Below, piece after piece: positions 22,331 to 33,127 of a stretch of DNA of 64,000 nt. The stretch's first letter is position 1; each line of letters starts with the position of its first letter. This stretch comes from Sympetrum striolatum. Its lineage: Eukaryota; Arthropoda; Insecta; Odonata; Libellulidae. Below the pieces are notes generated by a model. That model searched no databases and was not told where the DNA came from. It worked only from the letters and a program-made list of their open reading frames with translations. The stretch covers positions 62,001 through 126,000 of the forward strand of contig CANPUZ010000060.1 of assembly GCA_947579665.1 (NCBI GenBank), in the 5' to 3' direction. A program made the translations under genes and the position numbers.

Positions 22331-25221
22331 AATTCTTCTCCTTTATTTTGCCTTCAATTTCGTCATTTTATCGAGATATTATCTAAAACAGAAACAAAAA
22401 CGAATAATTTTAACGAAATTTCAATTTCATACCTCTTTTTGTTCTTAATTTTCCTAATTTTAAAGAGATATTATGGAAAAAAGCAACAAAAACGAATAAT
22501 TTTAGCGAATTTTCAATTTCATTCCTCTTTTTTTTCCTTAATTTTCCCCTTTATATCAAGATATTACCGAAAAAAGCAACAAAAAAGATTAATTTATGCG
22601 AAATTTCAAATATATTTCCTATTTATTTTCCTTGATTTTCCTCATTTTATCGGGATATGAACGAAAAAAGAATCAAAAACGAATAATTTAGCAAAATTTC
22701 AATATCTTCCCCTTTTTTTACACATTATATGTAGATATGATCGAAAAAAGCTACAAATAAGAATAATTTAGGCGTAATTTCATTTTTTCTCTCTATTTCC
22801 CCTTAATTTTCCTCATTTTATTGCGATATCATCGAAAAAGGAAACAAAAACGAAAAATTTTAGGGAAATATGATTTTAATCCTCTTTGTTTCCTTAATTT
22901 TCCTCATTTTATTAAGATATAATCGAAAAAAGCAACAAGAACGAATAATTTTAGGGAAATATCAATTTTTTTTTCATTTTTTTTCCAAATTTCATAAAGA
23001 TATTATCGAATAATGCAACAAAAACGAATAATTTTAGCGAAATATCTATTAATTCCTATTTTTTCCTTAATTTTCCTCGTTTTATCGTGATGTTATCGAA
23101 AAATGCAACAAAAACGAATAATTTTAGTGAAATTTCAATTTTTTTTCGCTTTTTTTTCTTAATTTTCCTAACTTTATCGTGATATAATCGAAAAAAGCAA
23201 CAAAAACGGATAATATTAGGGATATATCAATTTATTTTCCTTTATCTTCCAAATTACATCGAGATATTTTTGAAAAAAAGCAACAAAAACGAATAATTCT
23301 AGCGAAATATCAATTTTTTCCAATTTTTTCCTTTATTTTCCTCGTTTTATGGTGATATTATCGAAAAAACGAATAATTTTACCGAAATTTAAATTTTTTT
23401 CTTTTTTTTCCTTAAGTGTCCTCGTTCTATCGTGATATTATCGAATAAAGCAACAAAAACGAATAGTTTTAGCGAAATTTATGTTTTTTCCCTCTATTTT
23501 CCCTTAATTTTCCTCATTTTATCGAGATTTTAACGAAAAAAGCAACAAAAACGAATAATTTCAGCGAAATTTAAATTTCATTTCTCTTTCTTTTCCTTTA
23601 TTTTCCAAATTTCATCGAGATATTATCGAAAAAAGCAACAAAAACGAATAATTTCAGCGAAATTTAAATTTCATTTCTCTTTCTTTTCCTTTATTTTCCA
23701 AATTTCATCGAGATATTATCGAAAAAAGCAACAAAAACGAAAAATTTTAGCTAAATATCAATTTTTTCCTAAATTTTTCGTTATTTTTTCACGTTGTATC
23801 GTGATATGACCGAAAAAAGCAACAAAAAAAATAATTTTAGCGAAAATTCAATTTCATTCCCCTTTTCAACTTAATTTTCCTCATTTTATCGAGATTTGAC
23901 AGAAAAAAGCAACAAAAACGAAGAATTATAGCGAAATATCGATTTTTTCCTCTTTTTTCTTACATTTTTCTCATTTTATCGAGATATTATCGAAAAAACC
24001 AACAAAAATGAATAATTTTAGCGAAATTTCTGTTTTTTTCTCTTTTTCTTCGTTAATTTTCCTCATTATATCTGGTAATTATCGAATGAAGCAACAAAAG
24101 CGAATAATATTAGCGAAATTTCAATTTCTTCCTCTTTTTTCACTTAATTTTCCAAATTTTATCGAGATTTGACCGAAAAAAGCAACAAAAACGAAACATT
24201 TTAGCGAAATTTCAATTTCATTCCCATTTTCTTAACTTAATTTTCCTTATTTTATTGAGATTTGACCGTAAAAAGCAACAAAATCGAAAAATTATAGCGA
24301 TATATCAATTTTTTTCCTCTTGTTTTCCTTCATTTTTCTCATTTTATCGAGATATTATCGAAACACCCAACAAAAATGAATAATTTAAGCGAAATTTCTG
24401 TTATTTTCTCTTTTTTTCGTTAATTTTCCTTATAATATCTGGAATTTATCGAATGAAGTAACAAAAAAGAATAATTTTAGCAAAAATTCAATATTTTTTT
24501 TTTTCCTTAATTTTTCTCATTTTATCGAGATATGATTGAAAAAAGCAACAAAAACGAATAATGTTAGCGAAATTTCAATTTTTTTCCCCTTTTTTTTCGT
24601 TAATATTCCTCGATTTATGGAAAGATTATCGAAAAAATCAACAAAGAATAATTTTAGCGAAATTTCAAATTTTATCTTTTTTTTCTTAATTTTCCTCAAT
24701 GTATCGAGATATTATCGAAAGAAGCAACAAAAACGAATAATTTTAGCGAGATTTCAATTTCATTGCTATTTCGTTTCCTTTCTTTTCCAAATTTCATCGA
24801 GATATTATCGAAAAAGTAACAAAAAAGAAATTTTAGCTAAATATAAATTTTTTCCTATTTTTTTCCTAATTTTTCCTCGTTTTATCGTGATATGACCGAA
24901 AAAAGAAACAAAGCGAATAATTTTAGCGAAAATTCAATTTACTTCCTCTTTTTTACTTAATATTCATAAATTTATCGCGATTTGACCGAAAAAAGCAAAA
25001 AAACGAAAAATTATAGCGAAATATAAATTTTTTTCCTCTTTTCTTTTTTCATTTTTCTCATTTTATCGAGATAATATCGAAAAAAACAACAAAAATGAAT
25101 AATTTTAGCGAAATTTTGGTTTTTTCTCTTTTTTTTCGTAAATTTTCCTTATTATATCTGGATATTGTCGAATGAATCAACAAAAACGAACAATTTTAGC
25201 GAAATTTCAATTTTTTTCCTG
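22331..25221 (+). repeat. Satellite subfamily A up to the first G-rich array
   Basis: A-type units. One near-perfect unit duplication has a 93-bp period (TCAGCGAAATTTAAATTTCA at 23561 and 23654). The last 607 bp (24615-25221) are also present at 33774-34380 as part of the large tandem duplication. The satellite ends sharply at TTTTTTTCCTGAGGTG, next to TTGGG repeats. Confidence 0.8.
23561..23746 (+). repeat. Perfect satellite unit duplication (93 bp)
   Basis: Two consecutive satellite units identical over about 93 bp, a recent single-unit tandem duplication. Confidence 0.7.
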
Positions 25222-25497
25222 AGGTGTTGGGTTGGGTTGGGTTGGGTTGGGTTGGGTAGGGTTTGTTTGGGTTGTGTTGGGTTGGGTGTTGGTTAGGTTG
25301 GGTTGTTTTTGGTTGGGTTGGGTTGAGTTTGGTTGGGTTGGGTTGGGATGGGTTGGGTTGGGATGGGTGTGTTTGGGTTGGATTGGGTTACGTTGAGTTT
25401 GTTTGGGTTAGGTTGGGTTGGGTTGCGTTGGGTTGGGTTGTGTTGGGTTGGGTTAGGGTGGGTTGGGTTTCGATGGGTTGGGTTGGGTTGGGTTGGG
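25222..25497 (+). repeat. G-rich TTGGG array 1
   Basis: The first G-rich array. Unlike later ones it has no hairpin or TTAGG lead-in and starts straight from satellite (GAGGTGTTGGG). Variants include TTACG, TTAGGG and GGGTTTCGATGGG. It ends GGGTATTTAATTCAC, the type-1 array end. Confidence 0.9.
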
Positions 25498-26096
25498 TAT
25501 TTAATTCACTTAGACACCATAAATTTGGCTTAGACTCCACTCATTACGCTTTTAGTCCGATCAATTCGCTTAGAATCCGCTTTATATGCTCAGAGCCCTA
25601 TTAGCTCGCTTTGAAACTGCTTCTTTCGCTGAGAGTCCGTTTAATTCGCATAGACTCCAATTATCTCGCTTCGTGACGGCTTATATCATATAGAAACCAC
25701 TTATTTCGCTAAGATTCAAATAAGCTCGCTTAGAATCCGTTTCTTCGCTTAGAGTCCACTTCATTAGCTTGATTCCAATTATATAACTAAGTGACCGCTC
25801 ATTTCGCTTAGAGTCCACTTTATTAGCTTAGAGTCTCCTTCTATCACTTAGAGTCCGCTTCCTTCGCTAAGACTCCTATTATTTCGATATGTGACATCTT
25901 ATTTCGCTTAGACTCTGATATGCCCGCATTGAGTCCGATTACTTCCCATAGAGACGGCTTGGCATGGATAGCCTTCGCTTAGAGACGCTTAGTTTTCTTA
26001 GTGACAGCTTAACTCGCATATAAAACGCTTTGAAACCGCTTATATTCCAATTACTTCAGTCACAGAAAGATCTAATCGGAATTAAGAGTCAGTTTA
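25498..26096 (+). repeat. 20-bp-repeat spacer
   Basis: Built largely of degenerate 20-bp units with a consensus near TTCGCTTAGAGTCCGCTTAT. Successive units alternate TTCGCTTAGA or TTCGCTAAGA with TCCGCTT or CCAATA tails. The final part leaves the 20-bp pattern (GATATGCCCGC, CATGGATAGCC) and ends in a decayed hairpin, ATTCCAATTACTTC... CTAATCGGAAT. Confidence 0.8.
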
Positions 26097-26180
26097 CGTT
26101 GGGTAAGGTTGGGTTGTGTCTCGTTGGGTTGGGTTGTGTTGGGTTGGGTTGGGTTTGGTTCTTTGGGTTGGGTGGAGTTG
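26097..26180 (+). repeat. G-rich array 2, left part
   Basis: Lead-in variant TTACGTTGGGTAAGG, then TTGGG units. It is interrupted at about 26180 by the tRNA-containing segment and resumes at 26417. Confidence 0.85.
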
Positions 26181-26416
26181 AGGAACGGACATGGAAAAAA
26201 GTCCACCAAGGCCGGGAATCGAACCCGGGATCTTCCTCTTGCCGGGAGAATGCTTTAACCAGCTAAGCTACCGAGGCAGAACAATTTAACATGCCGTTTG
26301 GCGAATTTTGTTGGCAGATGGCGGTATGTGTTCGTCCGGCTAGCGGCATCGTCCATTGCTGGGCCTCATGGAGGCACCAGCCAAATAAAGGGATGTTGAG
26401 AAATCTTCCTCTTCCT
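26181..26416. other. Non-repetitive segment carrying a tRNA-like unit, inside a G-rich array
   Basis: About 236 bp of sequence unlike any repeat in the window, with TTGGG units on both sides. It contains the tRNA-like unit on the - strand (26205-26277) followed by a T6 run (26195-26200 on the + strand as A6), the Pol III stop pattern. The upstream side on the - strand (26278-26416) is unique here and includes GCTGGGCCTCATGGAGGCAC. A SINE would normally have its body downstream of the tRNA head, not upstream, so a transposed tRNA locus fits as well. GTTGAG occurs at both edges, but it is an array word and cannot prove a target-site duplication. Confidence 0.6.
26205..26277 (-). tRNA. tRNA-like sequence, probable pseudogene or SINE head
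   Basis: The - strand folds as a 73-nt cloverleaf. The D stem GCTT/AAGC is perfect. The anticodon stem TTCTC/GAGGA pairs with one G-T. The 7-nt loop is CCGGCAA, the variable loop 5 nt, and the T stem CCGGG/CCCGG is perfect with loop TTCGATT. The A box TAGCTTAGCTGG and B box GGTTCGATTCC match the Pol III consensus, and a T6 run follows within 4 nt of position 73. Against a working tRNA: the acceptor stem GCCTCGG/CCTTGGT has two mismatches and a G-T, and the base 5' of the anticodon is C where tRNAs have U33. The anticodon would read GGC by position, but the T arm recalls glycine tRNAs, so I leave the isotype open. No intron is seen. Confidence 0.6.
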
Positions 26417-26475
26417 TGTGGGTTGAGTTGGGTTCGGTTGGGTTGAGTTGGGTTGGGTTGGGTTTGGATGGGTTA
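26417..26475 (+). repeat. G-rich array 2, right part
   Basis: TTGGG, TTCGG and TTGAG units resuming after the tRNA-containing segment. It ends GGGTTAACTGATTACTTCAC. Confidence 0.85.
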
Positions 26476-27234
26476 ACTGATTACTTCACTTATAAATCGC
26501 TCACTACGCTAATATACCGCTTGCTTTTGTTAAGGACTGCTCTTTCGCTTTCAGTCCGCTTACTACGCTTAGAGTCCAATAAGCTCGCTAAAAATCCGTT
26601 TACTTCGCTTACACACAACTTATTACGGTTTTAGTCCGCTTTATTTGCTTAGAGTCCCTTCAATTAATTAAGAGTCCGATCAATTCAATTAGAGTCCGCT
26701 TTATTCGCTCAGAGCCCAATAAGCTCGCCTTGAAACCGCTTGTTTCAATAAGAGTCCACTTAATTCACTTAGACTCCGATTATTTCCCTTAGTGACGGTT
26801 CATTTCGCTTAGAAACCCCTTTTTTCGCTAAGAGTCCAATAAGCTCGCTTAGAATCCGTTTCCGTCGCTTAGAGTCCACTTCATTCGCTTGATTGAAATT
26901 ATTTAAGTAAGTGTCCTCTCATTTCGCTAAGAGTCCGCTTTATTTGCTTAGACTCATTTTATTTCGCTTAGTGACCGCTTATTTCCTTTATAGTCCGCTT
27001 TATTCGTTTAGACTCCTATTATTTCGATATGTGACATCTTATTTCGCTTAGACTCTGATATGCCCGCATTGAGTACGATTACCTCCCATAGACACGGCTC
27101 GGCATGGATAGCCTTCGCTTAGAGACCGCTTCGTTTTTCTAGTGACAGCTTAACTCGCTTATAAATGCTTTGAAACCACCATTAATTCCGATAAGTTCGT
27201 CAAAGAAAGAACAAATCGGAATTAACAGTTAGTT
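26476..27234 (+). repeat. 20-bp-repeat spacer with terminal hairpin
   Basis: Continuous 20-bp units (for example TTCGCTTAGAGTCCACTTCA). The right end is a 38-bp hairpin (27185-27222) with arms ATTCCGATAAGTTC and GAACAAATCGGAAT, followed by TAACAGTTAG and the array lead-in. Confidence 0.8.
27185..27222 (+). other. Array lead-in hairpin, variant 2
   Basis: ATTCCGAT pairs perfectly with ATCGGAAT. Two mismatches follow (AA against AA), then GTTC/GAAC. The loop is GTCAAAGAAA. This variant also occurs near 28163-28200 and 29055-29092. Confidence 0.6.
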
Positions 27235-27555
27235 TAGGTTGGGTTAGGTTAGGTTGTGTCTGGTTGGGTTGGAGGGTTGGTTTGGGTTGGGTTGGGTTGG
27301 TTCAGATTGGGTTGCATTGGGTTGGGATGGGATGGGTTTGGTTGGGTTGGGTTGCGTTAGGTTGAGTTGGGTAGTGTTGGATTGGTTGGGTTGGGTTAGG
27401 TTGGGTTGGGTTGGGTTTGGTTTGGTTGGGTTGGGTTGGGTTGGGTATGGTTGGGTTGGGTTGGGTTGGGTGTTAGTTGGGTTGGTTGGGTTGGGATGGG
27501 TTGGGTTTGGTTAGGTTGGGTTGGGTTGGGTTGTGTTGGGTTGGGTTGGGTTGGG
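27235..27555 (+). repeat. G-rich array 3
   Basis: Lead-in TAGGTTGGGTTAGGTTAGG, then TTGTGTCTGG and TTGGG units with TTCAGATTGGG and TTGCATTGGG variants. Ends at TTGGGTATTTACTTCGC. Confidence 0.9.
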
Positions 27556-28211
27556 TATTTACTTCGCTTAGACACCGTAAATTTCGCTTAGACTCCACTT
27601 ATTACGCTTTTAGTCCACTTTATTTGCTGAGAGTCCCTTCATTTAATATAGAGTCCGATCAATTCGCTTAGAGTACGCTTAATTTGCTCAGAGCCCAATT
27701 AGCTCGAGTTGAAACAGCTTCTTTCGCTTAGAGTCCGCTTAATTCGCTTAGACTCCGATTATCAGCTTCGTGACGGCTTACATCACATAGAAACCGCTTA
27801 TTTCGCTAAGAGTCCAATAAGTTTGCTTAGAGTCCGTTTCCTTCGCTTAGAGTCCACTTCATTCGCTTGATTGAAATTATTTAAGTAAGTGACCTCTCAT
27901 TTCGCTAAGAGTCCGCTTTATTTGCTTAGACTCATTTTATTTCGCTTAGTGACCGCATATTTCCCTTATAGTCCGCTTTATTCAGTTAGACTCCTATTAT
28001 TTCGATATATGACATCTTATTTCGCTTAGACTCTGATATGCCCGCATTGATTCCGATAACCTCCCATAGAGACGGCTCGGCATGGATAGCCTTCGCTTAG
28101 AGACCGCTTCGTTTTTCTAGTGACAGCTTAACTCGCTTATAAATGCTTTGAAACCGCCTTTAATTCCGATAAGTTCGTCAAAGAGAGAACAAATCGGAAT
28201 TAACTGTTAGT
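27556..28211 (+). repeat. 20-bp-repeat spacer
   Basis: Begins ACTTCGCTTAGACACCGTAA and proceeds in 20-bp steps. It contains AATTATTTAAGTAAGTGACC, a landmark of long spacers. It ends with the variant-2 hairpin (28163-28200). Confidence 0.8.
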
Positions 28212-28476
28212 TTAGGTTGGGTTAGGTTGGGTTGTGTCTGGTTGGGTTGGAGGGTTGGTTTGGGTTGGGTTGGGTTGGTTCAGATTGGTATGCATTGGGT
28301 TGGGATGGGTTTGGTTGGGTTGGGTTGCGTTGGGTTGAGTTGGGTAGTGTTGGATTGGTTGGGTTGGGTTAGGTTGGGTTTGGTTGGGTTTGGTTTGGTT
28401 GGGTTGGGTTGGGTTGGGTATGATTGGGTTGGGTTGGGTGTTAGTTGGGTTGGGTTGGGTTGGGTTTGTATGGGGG
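28212..28476 (+). repeat. G-rich array 4
   Basis: Same lead-in and many of the same variants as array 3 (GGAGGGTTGGTTTGGG, TTCAGATTGG), so arrays 3, 4 and 6 are close relatives. It ends in an unusual way: GGGTTTGTATGGGGGAGCAT. Confidence 0.85.
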
Positions 28477-29104
28477 AGCATCGAAAGCCTTCGCTTAGAG
28501 ACCGCTTAGTTTTCTAAGAGGACATCTTAACTCGCTTTTAAAACGCTTTAAAACTGCTTTTATTCCTATTAGTTCGGTCAAAGAAATACCTAATCGGAAT
28601 TAACAGTTAGTTTAGGTTGGGTAAGGTTTGGTTGTGTCTGGTTGGGTTGGGTTGCTTAAAAATCCATTTACTTCACTTTGACACCGTTAATTTCGCTCAT
28701 ACTCCACTTATAACGCTTTTAGTCCACTTTATTTGCTCAGAGTCCCTTCAATAAATTTTTGAGTCCGCTTAATTCGCTTGGACTCCGATTAATTCGCTTA
28801 GTGACGGCTTAATTCGCTTAGAATCCGCTTTTTTCGCTAAAGGTCCACTAAGCTCGCTTTGAGTCCGCTTCTTTCGCTAAGAGTCTGCTTCGTTCGCTTA
28901 GTCTCATCTTATTTCGCTTAGACTCTGATATGCCCGCATTGAGTCCGATTACCTCCCATAGAGACGGCTCGGCATGGATAGCCTTCGCTTAGAGACCGCT
29001 TCGTTTTTCTAGTGACAGCATAACTCGCTTATAAATGCTTTGAAGCCGCCTTTAATTCCGATAAGTTCGTCAAAGAAAGAACAAATCGGAATTAACAGTT
29101 AGTT
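28477..29104 (+). repeat. Spacer block with short G-array 28612-28655
   Basis: A short spacer (135 bp) leads to a hairpin at 28562-28600 and a G-array of only about 43 bp ending TTGCTTAAAAATCC. A second spacer of 20-bp units starts with a CACCGTTAATTTCGCTCATA stretch and ends in the variant-2 hairpin (29055-29092). Confidence 0.75.
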
Positions 29105-29676
29105 TAGGTTGGGTTAGGTTGGGTTGTGTCTGGTTGTGTTGGAGGGTTGGTTTGGGTTGGGTTGGGTTGGTTCAGATTGGGTTGCATTGGGTTGGGATGG
29201 GATGGGTTTGGTTGGGTTGGGTTGCGTTGGGTTGAGTTGGGTAGTGATGGATTGGTTGGGTTGGGTTGGGTTGGGTTGGGTATGGTTGGGTTGAGTTGGG
29301 TTGGGTGTTAGTTGGGTTGGGTTGGGTTGGGTTGGGTAGGGTTGGGTTGGGTTGGGTTCGGCTGGGTTGGGTTGGGTTTGGTTGGGTAGGGTTTGTTTGG
29401 GTTGGGTTGGGATGGGTTGGGTGTTGGTTAGGTTGGGTTGGGTTGGGTTGGGTTAGGTTGGGCTGGGTTGGGTTGGATTGGGTTGGGTCAGCTTGGGTTG
29501 GGTTGGGTTGGGTTGGGTTGGGTTGGGTAGGGTTGGGTAGGGTTGTGTTGGGTTGGGTTGGGTTGGGTTAGGTTGGGTTGGGTAGGGTTGGGTTGGGTTG
29601 GGTTTTGTTGGGGTTGGTTGGGTTGGGTTAAGTTGGGTTGGGTTGGGTTGGGTTGGGTTGGATGGGTCGGGTTGGG
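29105..29676 (+). repeat. G-rich array 6
   Basis: About 570 bp. Contains the paired rare variants GGGCTGGG (C at 29463) and GTCAGCTTGGG (C at 29489), which recur together in other arrays. Ends TTGGGTATTTACTTCGC. Confidence 0.9.
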
Positions 29677-30387
29677 TATTTACTTCGCTTAGACACCGTA
29701 AATTTCGCTTAGAGACCGCTTAGTTTTCTAAGAGACATCTTAACTCGCTTTTAAAACGCTTTTATTCCTATTAGTTCGGTTAAAGAAATACCTAATCGGA
29801 ATTAACAGTTAGTTTAGGTTGGGTTAGGTTTGGTTGTGTCTGGTTGGGTTGGGTTGCTTAAAAATCCATTTACTTCACTTTGACACCGTTAATTTCGCTC
29901 CTACTCCACTTATTACGCTTTTAGTCCACTTTATTTGCTCAGAGTCCCTTCAATAAATTTTTGAGTCCGCTTAATTCGCTTGGACTCCGATTAATTCGCT
30001 TAGTGACGGCTTATTTCGCTTAGAATCCGCTTTTTTCGCTAAAGGTCCACTAAGCTCGCTTTGAGTCCGCTTCTTTCGCTAAGAGTCTGCTTCATTCGCT
30101 TAGACTCATTTTATTACGCTTAGTGACCGCTTTTTTCCTTTAGAGTCCGCTTTATTCGCTTAGACTCATATTATTTCGCTATATAACAGCACATTTCGCT
30201 TAGACTATGATATGCCCACATTGAATCCGATTTCTTCCCATAGGTACAGCTTGGAATGGATAGCCTTCGCTTAGAGACCGCTTAGAGTTTCTAGTGACAG
30301 CTTAACTCAATTATAACACGCTTTGAAACCGCTTTTATTCCATTTAGTTCGGTCACAGAACGAACTAATCGGAATTAACAGTTAAAT
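29677..30387 (+). repeat. Spacer block with short G-array 29814-29857
   Basis: A shortened first spacer with a hairpin at 29764-29802, a short array of about 43 bp, then a 530-bp spacer of 20-bp units (TTCGCTTAGACTCATATTAT and relatives) ending in the hairpin at 30337-30375. Confidence 0.75.
30337..30375 (+). other. Array lead-in hairpin, variant 1b
   Basis: ATTCCATTTAGTTCG against CGAACTAATCGGAAT: 13 of 15 positions pair, with a 9-nt loop GTCACAGAA. The same variant is at 49845-49883. Confidence 0.65.
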
Positions 30388-30917
30388 TAGGTTGGGTTAG
30401 TTTGGGTTGTGTCTGGTTGGGTTTGGTTGTTTGGGTTGGGTTGGGTTAGGTTGGGATGTTTGGGTTGGGTTGGGTTGGGTTGGGTAGGGTTGGGTTGGGT
30501 TGGTTAGGGTTGGGTTAGGATGGGTTGGGTTGGGTTGGGTTGGGTTTGTGTGGTTGGGTTGGGTTGGGTTGGGGTAGTTTGGGTTAGGTAGGGTTCGGTG
30601 GGGTTGGGTTGGGTTGGGATGGGTTGGGTTGGGTTAGGTTGGGATGTTTGGGTTGGGTTGGGTTGGGTTGGGTTGGGTTGCGTTGGATAGAGTTGGGATT
30701 GGATGGGTTGGGTTGGGTTGGGTTTGGTTGGGTTGGGTTGGGTTGGGTTGGGTTGTGGTAGGTTGGGTTGGGTTGGGGTAGGTTGGGTCTGGTTGGGTAG
30801 GGTTGGGTTGGGTTGGGTAGGGTTGGGTTGGGTTCGGTTGGGTTGGGTTGGGTTGGGTTGTGTAGGGTTTGGTTTGGTTGGGTTAGGTTTGGTTGGGTTG
30901 GGTTGGGTTGGGTTGGT
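30388..30917 (+). repeat. G-rich array 8
   Basis: Starts AGGTTGGGTTAGTTTGGG and ends TTGGTTATTTACTTCGC. Includes TTGTGGTAGG, TCTGG and TTCGGTGGGG variants. Segments repeat internally around GGGATGTTTGGG (two copies). Confidence 0.9.
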
Positions 30918-31631
30918 TATTTACTTCGCTTAGACACCGTAAATTTGGCTTTGACTCCACTTATTACGATTTCAGTCCGCTTTATTTGCTGAGAGTCCCT
31001 TCAATTAATATAGAGTCCGATCAATTCGCTTACAGTCCGCTTTATTTGCTCAGAGCCCAAATAGCTCGAGTTGAAACAGCTTCTTTCGGTGAGAGTCCGC
31101 TTAATTCGCTTAGCCTTCGATTATCAGCTTCGTGACGGCTTATATCACATAGAAACCGCTTCTTTCGCTAAGAGTCCAATAAGCTCGCTTAAATTCCGTT
31201 TCCTTCGCTTAGAGTCCACTTCATTGGCTTGATTCAAATTATTTAAGTAAGTGAACTCTCATTTCGCTTAGATACCGCTTTATTTGCTTAAATTCTTTTC
31301 TTTCACTTAGAGTCATTTTCTTTCCTAAGAGTTCGCTACATTTGCTTAGACTCTTTTTATTTCGCTTAGTGACCGCTTATTTCCTTTATAGTCCGCTTTA
31401 TTCCTTTAGACTCCTATTATTTCGCTATGTGACAGCTTATTTCGCTTAGACTCTGATATGCCAGCATTGAGTCCGATTACTTCCCATAGAGACGGCTTAG
31501 CATGGATAGCCTTAGCTTAGAGACCGCTTAGTTTCTAAGAGACATCTTAACTCGCTTTTAAAACGCTTTAAAACTGCTTTTATTCCTATTAGTTCGGTCA
31601 CAGAAAGAACTAATCGGAATTAACAGTTAGT
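30918..31631 (+). repeat. Long 20-bp-repeat spacer
   Basis: About 714 bp, the full-length spacer form. It starts ACACCGTAAATTTGGC and runs through 20-bp units with landmarks AGCTCGAGTTGAAACAGC and AATTATTTAAGTAAGTGAAC, then GATATGCCAGCATTGAGTCC and CATGGATAGCC, and the hairpin at 31582-31620. Confidence 0.8.
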
Positions 31632-32544
31632 TTAGGTTGGGTTAGTTTGGGTTGTGTCTGGTTGGGTTTGGTTGTTTGGGTTGGGTTGGGTTGGGTAGGG
31701 ATTGGTTGTATGGGTTGGGTTGGGTTCGGTTGGGTTGGGTTGGGTTTTGTTTGGTTGGGTTTCGTTGGGTTTGGTTTGTTTGGGATGGGTCGGGTTGGGT
31801 TGCGTTGGGTTGCGTTGGGTTTGGATTGGTTGAGTTAGGTTGGTTGTTGGTTGGGTTTGGTTGGATTGGGTTGTGTTGGGTTGGGTTGGGTTGGGTTAGG
31901 TTGGGCTGGGTTGGGTTGGGTTGGGTTGGGTTGGGTCAGCTTGGGTTGGGTTGGGTTGGGTTGAGTTGGGTTGGGTTTTGTTGGGTTGGGTTGGGTTGGG
32001 TTGGGTTGGGTAGGGTTGGGTTGGGTTGGGTTGTGTTGGGTTGGGTTGGGTTAAGTTGGGTTGCGTTGGGTAGGGTTGGGTTGGGTTGGGTTGGATGGTT
32101 GGGTTGGGTTGGGTTGGGGTAGATTGGGTTGGGTTGGGTTTGGTAGGGTTGGGTTGGGTTGGAATGGGTTGGGGTGGGTAGGGTTGGGTTGGGTTGGGTA
32201 GGGTTGGGATGGGTCGGGTTGGGTATGGTTGGGTTGGGTTGGGTTGGGTTGGGTTGGGGTGGGTTGGGTTGGGTTGAGTTGGGGTGGGTTGGGTTGGGTT
32301 GGGTAGAGTTGGGTTGGGTTGGGTTGGGTTGGGTTGGGTTTGGTTGGGTTGGGTTGGGGTAGGTTGGGTTGGGTTGGGTTGGGTTGGGTTGGGTAGGGTT
32401 GGGTTGGGTTGGGTTGGGATGGGTTGGGTTGGGTTTGGGTGGGTTGGGTTGGGGTGGGTTGGGTTGAGTTGGGTAGGTTAGGGTTGGGTTGGGTTGGTTT
32501 GGGTTGGAGTGGGTTGGGTTGGGTTGGGTTGGGGTGGGTTGGGT
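31632..32544 (+). repeat. G-rich array 9
   Basis: 913 bp. Has the GGGCTGGG/GTCAGCTT pair (C at 31906 and 31937, 31 bp apart). The last part is rich in TTGGGG hexamers and ends directly in GGGTTCGCTTAGAATCTGA, the type-2 array end, which skips most of the spacer. Confidence 0.9.
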
Positions 32545-33127
32545 TCGCTTAGAATCTGATATGCCAGCATTGAGTCCGATTACTTCCCATAGAGACAGCT
32601 TAGCATGGATAGCCTTTGCTTAGAGACCGCTTAGTTTCTAAGAGACATCTTAACTCGCTTTTAAAACGCTTTAAAACCGCTTTTATTCCTATTAGTTCGG
32701 TCACAGAAAGAACTAATCGGAATTAACAGTTAGTTTAGGTTGGGTTAGGTTTGGTTGTGTCTGGTTGGGTTGGGTTGCTTAAAATTCCATTTACTTCACT
32801 TTGACACCGTTAATTTCACTCATACTCCACTTGTAACGCTTTTAGTCCACTTTATTTGCTCAGAGTCCATTCAATAAATTTTTGAGTCCGCTAAATTCGC
32901 TTGGACTCATATTATTTTGCTATATAACAGCACATTTCGCTTAGACTATGATATGCCCACATTGAATCCGATTTCTTTCCATATATACAGCTTGGCATGG
33001 ATTGCCTTCGCTTAGAGACCGCTTAGTTTTTCTAGTGACAGCTTAACTCAATTATAACAGGCTTTGAAACGGCTTTTATTCCAATTAGTTCGGTCACAGA
33101 ACGAACTAATCGGAATTAACAGTTAGT
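32545..33127 (+). repeat. Spacer block with short G-array 32735-32777
   Basis: The first spacer is only 190 bp (from TCTGATATGCCAGC). The hairpin is at 32685-32723. After the short array, the second spacer is shortened by loss of 20-bp units (CGCTTGGACTCATATTATTT) and ends in the best lead-in hairpin at 33078-33116. Confidence 0.75.
33078..33116 (+). other. Array lead-in hairpin, variant 1 (best paired)
   Basis: Left arm ATTCCAATTAGTTCG (33078-33092), 9-nt loop GTCACAGAA, right arm CGAACTAATCGGAAT (33102-33116). Fourteen of 15 positions pair, with a single A-C mismatch. It lies 11 bp before the TTAGG lead-in. The same form is at 45893-45931. Confidence 0.75.

Noticed and set aside
937..24895. 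K/F/S/I-rich open frames in the left part
   Set aside because: All are translations of the 90-bp satellite, with the same peptide words in every unit and frames broken at unit indels.
26205..26277. Fully functional tRNA gene
   Set aside because: Two acceptor-stem mismatches plus C at position 33 make a working tRNA doubtful, so it is reported as tRNA-like.
26386..26391. AATAAA polyadenylation word in the segment next to the tRNA-like unit
   Set aside because: There is no open frame or exon evidence upstream, and a six-base word is expected by chance.
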